In this document: piece after piece, positions 1-6,573 of the stretch
Position numbering within the stretch: position 1 is the stretch's first letter
How the letters are laid out: the number at the start of each line of letters is the position of its first letter
Assembly (NCBI GenBank): GCA_947377705.1
Contig: CANCGU010000087.1
Location: 1-9,645 of the forward strand
From: Comamonadaceae bacterium
GTDB taxonomy: Bacteria > Pseudomonadota > Gammaproteobacteria > Burkholderiales > Burkholderiaceae
Direction of reading: 5' to 3'
Length of the DNA: 9,645 bases
The notes under the pieces: generated by a model
What the model saw: the letters and a program-made list of their open reading frames with translations, nothing else
The model's database searches: none
What the model was told of the DNA's origin: nothing
Translations under genes and position numbers: made by a program

Positions 1-1121
1 CGCCACCACCGTTGCATCACCTCGCGCGACGCCTCAAAACTACCGACCTCACGCTGCTGTTGACTGAGTGTGAGAAACACCTGTTGTGCCATCACGTTGT
101 TGCTGTACTTGTTGATGTCGCGGATGGTTTCGGCCAAGCTCGCAGACTCGACATTGAAGGCAGGTTGCAGGCCCGCTGGTACGTTGCCTTCACGCACTTG
201 GCCGCTCAGTTGGCCGCCGAGCTGCTGCCACATGCCTGCGATGGCGCGCTGCGCAAATTGCTGGGGCGCGGCATACGCAATGGGCCACATTTTTTCGCCG
301 CACACGGCGGGGAAGCTGCCTGCAAAGCGGATGCGTGTGGGGTCGGTCCAGTCGGCACGCAACGCGCTGCGGTAGTCGCTGCAGTCGCCATGGCTCAGCG
401 GTACGGTGGCAGGAAACTGCACACCAGCCAGCGGCGGCTCAATTTGCACACGCGCCACATTGGCAGCACGGTCGGGCACAAACTGAATGAGCAAGGACTT
501 GAAGTTGAGCAGTAGTGCATCGGGCGCCGCGTTGTAGGGGCGCAAGGGCTCACCGTCAAAGCTGGCGGCGTCACGCGTGGGCACCTCAAACGCACTGCGG
601 TCCAGCACGATGTCGCCTTGAATTTTCTGAATCCCCAAGCCTTGAATGCGGCGCATCAACAGCCACAAACGCTCCACCACCAAACGTGGGTCGCCGCTGC
701 CCTTGATGTAGACATTGCCTTGCAATACGCCATCGCGCACAGGGCCGTCCACGTAAACGGGCGTGCGCCACACAAAGGCGGGGCCAAGTATGTCGAGCGC
801 GGCGGTGGTGGTGGCCAACTTCATCAACGAGGCGGGATTCACGCGCACTTGGGCTTGGTGGCTCAGACGCGGTGTGCTGTTGGCCAAGGTGTCGACCACC
901 ATGACATGAAAGTTGTCATGGGGCACTTTGGCCCGTTCCAGCGCTGCTTTTACTTCGGGCGGTAGTTGGCCAATATCACCGGCCGTGTGTTGCGGTGGCT
1001 CGCTGCGCACGGCTTTAGAGCTTGGCGCTGCGTGGACGTGCAGCGCTGTGGCGGCAAAAGCCATGGCCCCAACAAAACGCAAACACATCGAGCGTAAATT
1101 GATCAAGTGCAGAGAGGTCAT
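1..1121 (-). CDS. dacB: D-alanyl-D-alanine carboxypeptidase/endopeptidase, PBP4 type, C-terminus cut by window edge
   Basis: This is a periplasmic class C penicillin-binding protein (peptidase S13), a family that trims or cross-cuts peptidoglycan peptides. It reads on the minus strand from ATG at 1121 and stays open to base 1, so only about 373 residues are visible; family members are usually near 480. Residues 1-32 look like a Sec signal peptide, with a hydrophobic stretch ending in VHA before APSSK. The nucleophile motif SLMK lies at about residues 98-101 in the context NPASLMKLAT. The second motif SNN lies at about residues 340-342 in INKYSNNVMAQQ. The third motif (KTG) should lie beyond the left edge. 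The insert between the first two motifs is long, as expected for PBP4 rather than PBP5. It diverges from tsaB across 32 bases, and I see no Shine-Dalgarno sequence before its start. The family call is firm; the exact in vivo role is inferred. Confidence 0.93.
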   Translation of the reverse strand, partial: MTSLHLINLRSMCLRFVGAMAFAATALHVHAAPSSKAVRSEPPQHTAGDIGQLPPEVKAALERAKVPHDNFHVMVVDTLANSTPRLSHQAQVRVNPASLMKLATTTAALDILGPAFVWRTPVYVDGPVRDGVLQGNVYIKGSGDPRLVVERLWLLMRRIQGLGIQKIQGDIVLDRSAFEVPTRDAASFDGEPLRPYNAAPDALLLNFKSLLIQFVPDRAANVARVQIEPPLAGVQFPATVPLSHGDCSDYRSALRADWTDPTRIRFAGSFPAVCGEKMWPIAYAAPQQFAQRAIAGMWQQLGGQLSGQVREGNVPAGLQPAFNVESASLAETIRDINKYSNNVMAQQVFLTLSQQQREVGSFEASREVMQRWW

Positions 1122-1127
1122 GGGCAA

Positions 1128-1147
1128 ATTATCACGGCTGGGATAAT
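1128..1147. promoter_or_regulatory. Mirror-image -10-like boxes between dacB and tsaB
   Basis: ATTATC at 1128-1133 and GATAAT at 1142-1147 form a perfect 6-base inverted repeat with an 8-base spacer. Read outward on each strand, each is GATAAT, a 5/6 match to the sigma70 -10 consensus. Each box ends just before a 6-base gap to a start codon (dacB ATG at 1121, tsaB ATG at 1154). Transcription starting at the usual distance would begin at or near the A of each ATG, giving leaderless mRNAs. No good -35 box is visible on either side. The alternative is a dyad bound by a regulator. Confidence 0.45.
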
Positions 1148-1153
1148 CACGCC

Positions 1154-1945
1154 ATGCACACCCACCAGTGGCTGGCTTTAGAGACCAGCACCGACACCCT
1201 TTCTCTAGCCGTCGCTCGCGGCACGCAGACATGGACGCACACCAGCGCAGGCGGTGCGCTCACGTCCACGCACATGATTCCGCAAACCTTGGCGCTCTTG
1301 AAAGAGGCCGGTTTGGCATTGGCTGATTTGCAAGCCGTGGTGTTTGGTCGTGGGCCAGGTGCGTTCACCGGTTTGCGCACGGCGTGTTCGGTGGCTCAGG
1401 GTTTGGCCTTTGGCGCAAGCTTGCCCGTGTTGCCAATTGACACCTTGTTGGCTGTGGCCGAAGAGGCGCGTGCCGCCCATGCCGTCGCGGGGGCCGTGCC
1501 CGTGACCCGCGTGCTCGCTGTCATGGATGCGCGCATGGCGCAGGTGTATGTGGCCGCGTATGAATACACGCCAAACGCCGTTGAAGCCACAACCGCCAGC
1601 ACTGGCGAAACAGACCCCATGCAAGGCACTTGGCGCTGTGTGCAAGCGCCCGAGTTGCACAGTCCCGAGTCTTTGTACTGGCCTGCCGATTGGGCGCAGG
1701 ACAGTTTCATCGCTGCAGGCAATGCCTGGTCTGTGTACGCAGGCCGTTGGCCCACCGCGCTGACCGCGTCACAAGTTACCGCTTTGCCCACGGGGGCTGC
1801 GCTGCTGCGTTTGGCGCCCGCGGCGTGGGCGGCGGGTGCTGCTGTGCCGCCCGAAGAAGCCCTGCCGCTTTACATTCGCGACAAAGTGGCGCAAACCACT
1901 GACGAGCGCATGCAAATCAAAACGCAACAAGCCGCCGCCCAATGA
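1154..1945 (+). CDS. tsaB: tRNA threonylcarbamoyladenosine biosynthesis protein TsaB
   Basis: TsaB (YeaZ) is the non-catalytic partner of TsaD in the cytoplasmic complex that installs the t6A37 modification on ANN-decoding tRNAs. It has an ASKHA-type fold. The N-terminus LALETSTDTLSLAV (about residues 7-20) is the usual opening strand-loop of the family. GRGPGAFTGLRTACSVAQGLA (about residues 65-85) is the most diagnostic block, matching the G-P-G-S-F-T-G-L-R signature. The length of 263 residues is slightly above E. coli TsaB because of an insert around residues 140-175. The start at 1154 directly follows the divergent promoter-like region and has no convincing Shine-Dalgarno sequence. Its stop overlaps the rimI start by four bases (ATGA), so the two are probably translationally coupled; tsaB-rimI pairing is common in bacteria. 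Confidence 0.95.
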   Translation: MHTHQWLALETSTDTLSLAVARGTQTWTHTSAGGALTSTHMIPQTLALLKEAGLALADLQAVVFGRGPGAFTGLRTACSVAQGLAFGASLPVLPIDTLLAVAEEARAAHAVAGAVPVTRVLAVMDARMAQVYVAAYEYTPNAVEATTASTGETDPMQGTWRCVQAPELHSPESLYWPADWAQDSFIAAGNAWSVYAGRWPTALTASQVTALPTGAALLRLAPAAWAAGAAVPPEEALPLYIRDKVAQTTDERMQIKTQQAAAQ

Positions 1946-2406
1946 ACGCCGTTTTGAAACCCGAAGTCCGCCTAGAGCCGCTGACCGAAGCGCTGCTCGA
2001 CGACGTGCTGCGCATCGAAAACAGCGCCTACGCCCACCCGTGGACACGCGGCAACTTTGCAGATTCGCTCAAGTCGGGCTATCAGCTGCTGGCGCTGATG
2101 GGCGGCGACACCTTGGTTGGCTACTTAGTGGCCATGGAGGGCGTGGATGAAGTGCATTTGCTCAACATCACCGTTGCGCCAAAGTTTCAGGGCCAAGGCT
2201 ACGGCGTGCTCATGCTCGATGCCTTGTCAGTGTGGGCGCGCAGCCGCCACGCCCAATGGTTGTGGCTAGAGGTGCGTGTGGGCAACACTCGCGCCATGCA
2301 GGTGTACGAGCGTTATGGCTACCGACGCGTGGGCGAGCGCAAAAACTATTACCCCGCCGACCAAGGCCAACGCGAGCACGCGGTGGTCATGTCGCTCAAG
2401 CTGTAA
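1942..2406 (+). CDS. rimI: Ribosomal protein S18-alanine N-acetyltransferase RimI
   Basis: This is a GNAT-fold acetyltransferase that uses acetyl-CoA; RimI acetylates the N-terminal alanine of ribosomal protein S18 and probably a few other proteins. The acetyl-CoA pyrophosphate loop is QGQGYG at residues 83-88, fitting the Q/R-x-x-G-x-G/A rule. Glu110 (in WLEVR) and Tyr122 (in QVYERYGY) are twelve residues apart, the same spacing as the proposed general base and acid Glu103 and Tyr115 of E. coli RimI. The C-terminal block with RKNYY and the ending VVMSLKL is also typical. The length of 154 residues is normal. The start ATG lies inside the tsaB stop (ATGA overlap), so no separate Shine-Dalgarno sequence is expected. 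The glycosylase gene begins 11 bases after the stop. Confidence 0.94.
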   Translation: MNAVLKPEVRLEPLTEALLDDVLRIENSAYAHPWTRGNFADSLKSGYQLLALMGGDTLVGYLVAMEGVDEVHLLNITVAPKFQGQGYGVLMLDALSVWARSRHAQWLWLEVRVGNTRAMQVYERYGYRRVGERKNYYPADQGQREHAVVMSLKL

Positions 2407-2417
2407 GCTACTCACCC

Positions 2418-3374
2418 ATGACCGACACCTTGCACCTCGACAAACGCCAACGCGCCATGCTGGCCGAGATGGGCGTGCGTGTGTGGTCGCCCATGTCTGA
2501 GGCGGCGGTCATGGGCGCACCTGCGGTGGAAACCTTGGTGGTTGATACCTCAGCCGCTTCTGCATCATCCTTGCCTGCCGACGTGGTGATGCAAGCCCAT
2601 GCAGAAGAAGCACATAGCTTTGCCGCTGCCAGCGAGCTGGCCACACAAGCCATTGCCAACGCAGCAGGCGTTGATACCGCAACGCGACAAATGCCTGCGC
2701 CTGTGGCCAAGGTCGAACCCATCCCCCTGATCATCCAACGCCCCGAAGGCATTGACCAAATGGATTGGTCAGTCTTGCACAGCACCGTGTCAGGCTGCCA
2801 AGCATGCACCTTGTGCGGCTCGCGCAAAAACACCGTGTTTGGTGTGGGCGCATCTGCGGCAGAGGGCGAAGCCCCACAGGTGGATTGGCTCATTGTGGGC
2901 GAAGCCCCAGGCGAGAACGAAGACGTGCAAGGCGAGCCGTTTGTGGGCCAAGCCGGCAAGCTGCTCGACAACATGCTGGGCGCGATGACGCTGTCACGCA
3001 CCGGTGAACGCACAGCAGAGGGCGGCGGCGTGTACATCGCCAACGTGCTGAAGTGCCGCCCACCTGGCAATCGCAACCCCAAGCCCGAAGAAGTGGCGCA
3101 GTGTCTGCCTTACCTTGAGCGCCAAGTGGCGCTGCTCAAACCCAAAATGATTCTCGCCATGGGCCGCTTTGCGGTACAGGCCTTGTTGCGCGACACCGTG
3201 CCCGAAGTAGAAACCACACCACTGGGCAAGCTGCGTGGCCGCGTGTACCAATACCAAAACTTGCCGGTGGTGGTCACCTATCACCCCGCGTATGTGTTGC
3301 GCAACTTGCCAGAAAAATCAAAGGTGTGGGCTGACTTGTGCTTGGCCATGGCGCACATCAAGGGCAGCGAGTAA
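2418..3374 (+). CDS. Family 4 uracil-DNA glycosylase (Fe-S type) with N-terminal extension
   Basis: This enzyme removes uracil from DNA to start base excision repair. The catalytic domain occupies about residues 105-315. The water-activating/uracil-binding motif GEAPGENEDVQGEPFVG is at 161-177, and the second active-site motif YHPAY begins at Tyr288, with His289. Four cysteines fit the family's [4Fe-4S] ligands: Cys127-x2-Cys130 and Cys213-x15-Cys229. Cys133 is extra. The block LKCRPPGNRNP is diagnostic of the family. At 318 residues it is about 100 longer than compact thermophile members. The extra part is an N-terminal segment with a conserved-looking peptide at 10-23, then an Ala-rich, low-complexity linker to about residue 105. 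ATG 2418 is chosen because it is the first start after the rimI stop; an in-frame start at 2232 would lie deep inside rimI. No clear Shine-Dalgarno sequence is present. Older annotations sometimes call this family phage SPO1 DNA polymerase-related. Confidence 0.93.
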   Translation: MTDTLHLDKRQRAMLAEMGVRVWSPMSEAAVMGAPAVETLVVDTSAASASSLPADVVMQAHAEEAHSFAAASELATQAIANAAGVDTATRQMPAPVAKVEPIPLIIQRPEGIDQMDWSVLHSTVSGCQACTLCGSRKNTVFGVGASAAEGEAPQVDWLIVGEAPGENEDVQGEPFVGQAGKLLDNMLGAMTLSRTGERTAEGGGVYIANVLKCRPPGNRNPKPEEVAQCLPYLERQVALLKPKMILAMGRFAVQALLRDTVPEVETTPLGKLRGRVYQYQNLPVVVTYHPAYVLRNLPEKSKVWADLCLAMAHIKGSE

Positions 3375-3380
3375 GCCTTC

Positions 3381-3386
3381 TAAAAT
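3381..3386 (+). promoter_or_regulatory. -10-like box immediately before pyrF
   Basis: TAAAAT (5/6 match to TATAAT) ends five bases before the pyrF ATG at 3392. The only purine-rich stretch, AGGG at 3387-3390, lies too close to the ATG for a normal Shine-Dalgarno sequence. The layout resembles that between dacB and tsaB and could give pyrF its own leaderless transcript inside the series. There is no good -35 box upstream, within the end of the glycosylase gene. Confidence 0.3.
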
Positions 3387-3391
3387 AGGGC

Positions 3392-4231
3392 ATGACCTTT
3401 CTTGACATGTTGAGCGCCGCCGAGCGCCAAAACAACTCCATGCTGTGCGTGGGCCTCGACCCTGAACCCACCAAGTTTCCAGACCGCATCAAGGGCGACT
3501 CGAACAAGATTTACGATTTCTGCGCGGCCATCGTGGATGCCACAGCAGATTTGGTGAACAGCTTCAAACCCCAAATCGCTTACTTCGCAGCGCACCGCGC
3601 CGAAGGTCAGCTGGAACGCCTGATGGAACACATGCGCCGCGTCGCGCCGCATGTGCCGATCATCTTGGATGCCAAGCGCGGCGACATTGGCAGCACGGCG
3701 GAGCAATACGCCATCGAAGCCTTCGAGCGCTACGGTGCTGACGCGGTGACCCTTTCGCCCTTCATGGGCTGGGACTCGGTGGCCCCGTATTTGAAGTACC
3801 ACGGCAAAGGTGCGTTCTTGTTGTGCCGCACCTCCAACCCCGGTGGTGACGATTTGCAAAACCAACGTCTCGCCTCTGTGGACGGCCAGCCTTTGCTGTA
3901 CGAGCATGTGGCGCGTTTGGCCCAAGGCCCTTGGAACCTCAACGGCCAATTGGGCTTGGTGGTGGGCGCCACCTATCCTAAAGAAATTGAACGTGTGCGC
4001 GAACTCGCCCCCACTGTGCCTTTGCTCATTCCGGGTGTGGGCGCGCAAGGTGGCGATGCGGTGGCCACGGTGAAGGCTGGCTTGCGTGTCGCCCACGGCG
4101 AGACCACGGGCCCCATCATCGTCAACTCATCGCGTGCGATTTTGTATGCGTCTTCAGGGGTGGATTTTTCTGATGGTGCTCGCCGCGTCGCATTGCAGAC
4201 GCGTGATGCTTTGAACGCTGCCCGTTCCTAA
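3392..4231 (+). CDS. pyrF: Orotidine 5'-phosphate decarboxylase, long (type 2) form
   Basis: PyrF converts OMP to UMP, the last step of de novo pyrimidine synthesis, in the cytoplasm. The active-site motif [11 protein letters not shown] starts at Asp93, with the catalytic Lys95 and Asp98, in the order typical of the family. LCVGLDPEP near residue 20 and the later phosphate-binding region ([10 protein letters not shown] and [13 protein letters not shown]) complete the barrel. At 279 residues it belongs to the longer type found in mycobacteria and many beta-proteobacteria, not the roughly 240-residue E. coli type. It follows the glycosylase stop by 17 bases in the same direction. A hairpin followed by a T-rich run downstream (4273-4304) probably ends the transcript. 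Confidence 0.95.
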   Translation: MTFLDMLSAAERQNNSMLCVGLDPEPTKFPDRIKGDSNKIYDFCAAIVDATADLVNSFKPQIAYFAAHRAEGQLERLMEHMRRVAPHVPIILDAKRGDIGSTAEQYAIEAFERYGADAVTLSPFMGWDSVAPYLKYHGKGAFLLCRTSNPGGDDLQNQRLASVDGQPLLYEHVARLAQGPWNLNGQLGLVVGATYPKEIERVRELAPTVPLLIPGVGAQGGDAVATVKAGLRVAHGETTGPIIVNSSRAILYASSGVDFSDGARRVALQTRDALNAARS

Positions 4232-4242
4232 AGCCTGCTGCT

Positions 4243-4259
4243 GGCCCTGATGCAGGGCC
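4243..4259 (+). other. Short perfect hairpin after pyrF
   Basis: GGCCCTG and CAGGGCC are exact inverted copies around a 3-base ATG loop, starting 12 bases after the pyrF stop. There is no T-run behind it, so on its own it is not a standard terminator. It could protect the 3' end or act together with the second hairpin at 4273. Confidence 0.35.
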
Positions 4260-4272
4260 GAATCACGTACGC

Positions 4273-4304
4273 GACCCTGCGCGCGTTGCAAGGTCTTTCT
4301 TTTC
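4273..4304 (+). terminator. Probable Rho-independent terminator of the pyrF transcript
   Basis: GACCCTGC (4273-4280) pairs with GCAAGGTC (4288-4295) at seven of eight positions, with one C-A mismatch and a 7-base loop. It is followed directly by TTTCTTTTC (4296-4304). It lies 42 bases after the pyrF stop and separates the housekeeping series from the accessory operon. The mismatch and broken T-run make it a moderate-strength candidate. Confidence 0.55.
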
Positions 4305-4313
4305 TACTAGTAT
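4286..4313 (+). promoter_or_regulatory. Candidate sigma70 promoter for the monooxygenase operon
   Basis: TTGCAA at 4286-4291 (4/6 match to the -35 consensus) and TAGTAT at 4308-4313 (4/6 match to the -10 consensus) are 16 bases apart, predicting a start near 4320 and a leader of about 30 bases. The -35 box overlaps the right arm of the pyrF terminator. The 8-base palindrome TACTAGTA (4305-4312) overlaps the -10 box and could be an operator half. No copy of the TATAAATATA box from the GntR region is seen here. Confidence 0.35.
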
Positions 4314-4351
4314 GCCAAGCGTTGACCTGATGATTTTCAGAAAGGGTAGGC

Positions 4352-5572
4352 ATGCTGGAACAACCAAAAGCGCAGGTGATGATTGCAGGTGCAGGCCCGG
4401 TGGGTTTGTTGACTGCCCTGGTACTCGCGCAGCGCGGGGTGTCGTGCGTCGTGCTGGAGGCTGAACCCAGCCTCACCCTAGATTTACGCGCTGGAACGTT
4501 CCATCCGCCCACCCTAGAAATGTTGAACCGTGTCGGTGTGGCGGATGCCATGATGAGCTTGGGTATTCAGGTGTCACGCTGGCAGTCGTGTGACCTTGAG
4601 CACGGATGGGTGGCAGAGTGGGATTTGAGTTTGCTCAAAAACGACACGCCCTATCCGTTTCGCTTGCACTTAGAGCAGCACCGATTAACGCCACTCTTGA
4701 TGGATAAGCTTAAAAACTTCCCACATGTTCAAGTGTTGTTTAACCATCGATTTGAGTCACTGACGCAAAACTCCCATGACGTGACGGTTCGCGTAGCAAC
4801 CCCAGAGGGGCCGGCCACATGGACAACACCATGGCTAGTTGCTGCGGATGGCGGTCGCAGCCAAGTCCGTAAGTCTGCTGAGATCGAGTTTGCCGGATAC
4901 ACCTGGCCTGAACGCTACAGCGTCATCAGTACCACCTACGACTTTGGGCAGCTGGGGTACACCGAAAACGCGTATATCAGCGACCCAGAACAATGGGTTG
5001 CGCTGTTCAAGATGCCCGATGTCGGACCTCCAGGCCTATGGCGCATGACGTTGCCCGTTGGACAAGATGTCCCCGACGATATGGCCATGGCCGGTCCTTA
5101 TGCCCAACACACCATTCGGCGAGTGACCGGTGCTAGTGCGGATGTGATGTACCCCTTGGTGCATCAAAGTATTTATAGCGTGCACCAACGCGTGGCTGTC
5201 AATTTACGCAAGCACCGCGTGTTGCTTGCCGGTGATGCCGCGCACGTCAATAACCCATTGGGTGGCTTCGGTTTAAACAGTGGGATCCACGATGCCATCA
5301 GTTTGGGCAATATGTTGGCTGAGGTAATCCAAGAGGGCGCAGCCGACAACCTTCTCGACCTCTACCACCGACAGCGGCATACGGTCAACATGGAATATGT
5401 GCAACAACTCTCCGTGAAAAACAAAAAAAATCTAGAAGAAAAAGACCCTGAGCTGCGGATGCAACGCATCCGTGAGTTGCAAGAAACTTGTGCTGATCCG
5501 GCGAAAGCCCGCGTATTTTTGTTGAACTCTTCCATGATCAACAGCATTGCACGCGCCAATGCCATTCTTTAA
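4352..5572 (+). CDS. FAD-dependent class A monooxygenase (PF01494 / PHBH-like fold)
   Basis: This is predicted to hydroxylate an aromatic or heteroaromatic ring using NAD(P)H, O2 and FAD in the cytoplasm. The dinucleotide-binding motif GAGPVG is at residues 13-18, with Glu36 at the end of the second strand to hold the FAD ribose. The DG motif DGGRSQVR is at 166-173. The GD motif begins at Gly294-Asp295 and continues as AAHVNNPLGGFGLNSG to residue 311. These three motifs in order define the class. The length of 406 residues is that of single-domain enzymes; the thioredoxin-like C-terminal domain of phenol hydroxylases is absent. The last 50 residues are strongly charged. AAAGGG at 4341-4346 gives a proper Shine-Dalgarno sequence before ATG 4352. 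It is the first gene of a three-gene operon. The substrate cannot be read from the sequence. Confidence 0.88.
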   Translation: MLEQPKAQVMIAGAGPVGLLTALVLAQRGVSCVVLEAEPSLTLDLRAGTFHPPTLEMLNRVGVADAMMSLGIQVSRWQSCDLEHGWVAEWDLSLLKNDTPYPFRLHLEQHRLTPLLMDKLKNFPHVQVLFNHRFESLTQNSHDVTVRVATPEGPATWTTPWLVAADGGRSQVRKSAEIEFAGYTWPERYSVISTTYDFGQLGYTENAYISDPEQWVALFKMPDVGPPGLWRMTLPVGQDVPDDMAMAGPYAQHTIRRVTGASADVMYPLVHQSIYSVHQRVAVNLRKHRVLLAGDAAHVNNPLGGFGLNSGIHDAISLGNMLAEVIQEGAADNLLDLYHRQRHTVNMEYVQQLSVKNKKNLEEKDPELRMQRIRELQETCADPAKARVFLLNSSMINSIARANAIL

Positions 5573-5580
5573 CTTCCGTT

Positions 5581-5587
5581 GAGAGGA
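5581..5587 (+). promoter_or_regulatory. Ribosome binding site that fixes the start of the receptor gene
   Basis: GAGAGGA ends six bases before ATG 5594, a normal spacing. The alternative start GTG at 5591 would leave only three bases, so ATG 5594 is preferred. Confidence 0.6.
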
Positions 5588-5593
5588 TAAGTG

Positions 5594-6568
5594 ATGCTAC
5601 GTTTTCGCTGGATGACAACACTTTTAGCTTTTGCACTTTGTGCAGACTTTGCTGGCGCGCAAACGCAGGCCACTTGGCCTCAAAAACCGATTCGCATCGT
5701 GGTGCCATTTGCAGCAGGAGGTAATACAGATTCGATTGCGCGAGTGATCGCAGAGAGATTCACACAGAGTCTTGGTCAGGCGGTTGTGGTCGAAAACAAA
5801 GTGGGCGCAGGTGGCGCCATCGCGGCTGAATTTGTAGCGAAAGCGCCTGCCGATGGGTACACCTTGATGATGGCCGCAATGCCTGTCATGGCGGTACTGC
5901 CCGTGGTGGGTAAAACTAATTTTGATCCTTTGAAAGACTTTGTGCCCATCAGTAATGTGGGCAGTAATCCTTTCGTGATGGGGGTTCACAAATCTGTCCC
6001 GGTCAATACGGTGCCTGAATTTGTTGCCTATATTCGAAAAAATCCAAACAAGTTCAATTACGCTTCAGGCGGCTCGGCGAGCGTGTCACATTTGTCCGCG
6101 GCATTGTTTGTCAAGCGTGCTGAATTGGACATGACGCACATCAGTTACAAGGGCGGTGCGCCCGCCGTGATTGACTTGCTCGCGGGAAATGTGCAGATGT
6201 ACTTTGGTAATTTTTCTGAGCTTTACCCGCATCTCAGTGGCGGCAATATTCGCATCATCGGTGTGTCTAGCGACAAGCGTGCAACCCAGTTGCCGCAAGT
6301 GGCAACCATCGCGGAGTCTGGATTCCCTGGCTTTAGAACCGTTACTTGGAATGGACTCATGGCGCCTGCAGGTACGCCACCCGCAGTGGTTGCGCGTCTG
6401 GCAGAGGCTGTCAAGGAGGCCTTGGCTTCGGAAGGGACGCATTTGAAGTTTCAGCAAATGGGGGTGGATGCGATAGGCAGCTCGCCGAAAGAGTTTGTGG
6501 ATACCTTGCGCGCTGACATCGCGATTTGGTCTGAGGCGGCCAAGGCCGCCAACTTGAAAATGGAATAA
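5594..6568 (+). CDS. Bug-family periplasmic solute-binding protein (tripartite tricarboxylate transporter receptor, TctC-like)
   Basis: This is a secreted periplasmic receptor of the Bug/TctC family, which is greatly expanded in Burkholderiales and binds small carboxylates, amides and aromatic acids. The first 22 residues are a signal peptide ending AGA, with predicted cleavage before QTQ. The mature protein opens with WPQKPIRIVVPFAAGGNTDSIAR, containing the P-x-x-x-G-G-x-x-D-x-x-A-R signature that forms the carboxylate-binding loop. GAGGAIAAEFVAKAPADGYT and the later SYKGGAPAVIDLLAGNVQM block are also typical. The length of 324 residues is normal. It starts 21 bases after the monooxygenase stop and ends five bases before the next gene, so it sits inside the operon. 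No TctA or TctB membrane subunits are in the window; it may be an orphan receptor using a transporter elsewhere or acting as a sensor. The ligand is probably the substrate of the neighbouring enzymes (inference). Confidence 0.93.
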   Translation: MLRFRWMTTLLAFALCADFAGAQTQATWPQKPIRIVVPFAAGGNTDSIARVIAERFTQSLGQAVVVENKVGAGGAIAAEFVAKAPADGYTLMMAAMPVMAVLPVVGKTNFDPLKDFVPISNVGSNPFVMGVHKSVPVNTVPEFVAYIRKNPNKFNYASGGSASVSHLSAALFVKRAELDMTHISYKGGAPAVIDLLAGNVQMYFGNFSELYPHLSGGNIRIIGVSSDKRATQLPQVATIAESGFPGFRTVTWNGLMAPAGTPPAVVARLAEAVKEALASEGTHLKFQQMGVDAIGSSPKEFVDTLRADIAIWSEAAKAANLKME

Positions 6569-6573
6569 CCCGT

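Noticed and set aside
12..965. Plus-strand open frames of 60-170 codons at the left end
   Set aside because: They lie opposite dacB, whose minus-strand frame shows SxxK and SxN motifs in order and a signal peptide; the plus-strand products have no recognisable motifs.
2232..2417. Longer start for the uracil-DNA glycosylase
   Set aside because: It would run through the second half of rimI in another frame and give an Arg-rich, shadow-like sequence; ATG 2418 begins the segment resembling family N-termini.
2408..3082. Long minus-strand open frame opposite the uracil-DNA glycosylase
   Set aside because: It is a shadow of a GC-rich gene: the plus frame holds all family motifs, and the minus frame shows none.
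5591..5593. GTG start three bases upstream in the Bug receptor gene
   Set aside because: It is too close to GAGAGGA for a normal ribosome binding site; ATG 5594 has proper spacing.
5624..5650. Possible lipoprotein signal around Cys16 of the Bug receptor
   Set aside because: The residues before the cysteine are F-A-L, which do not fit the lipobox (small residue needed at -1), while AGA at 20-22 is a good signal peptidase I site.
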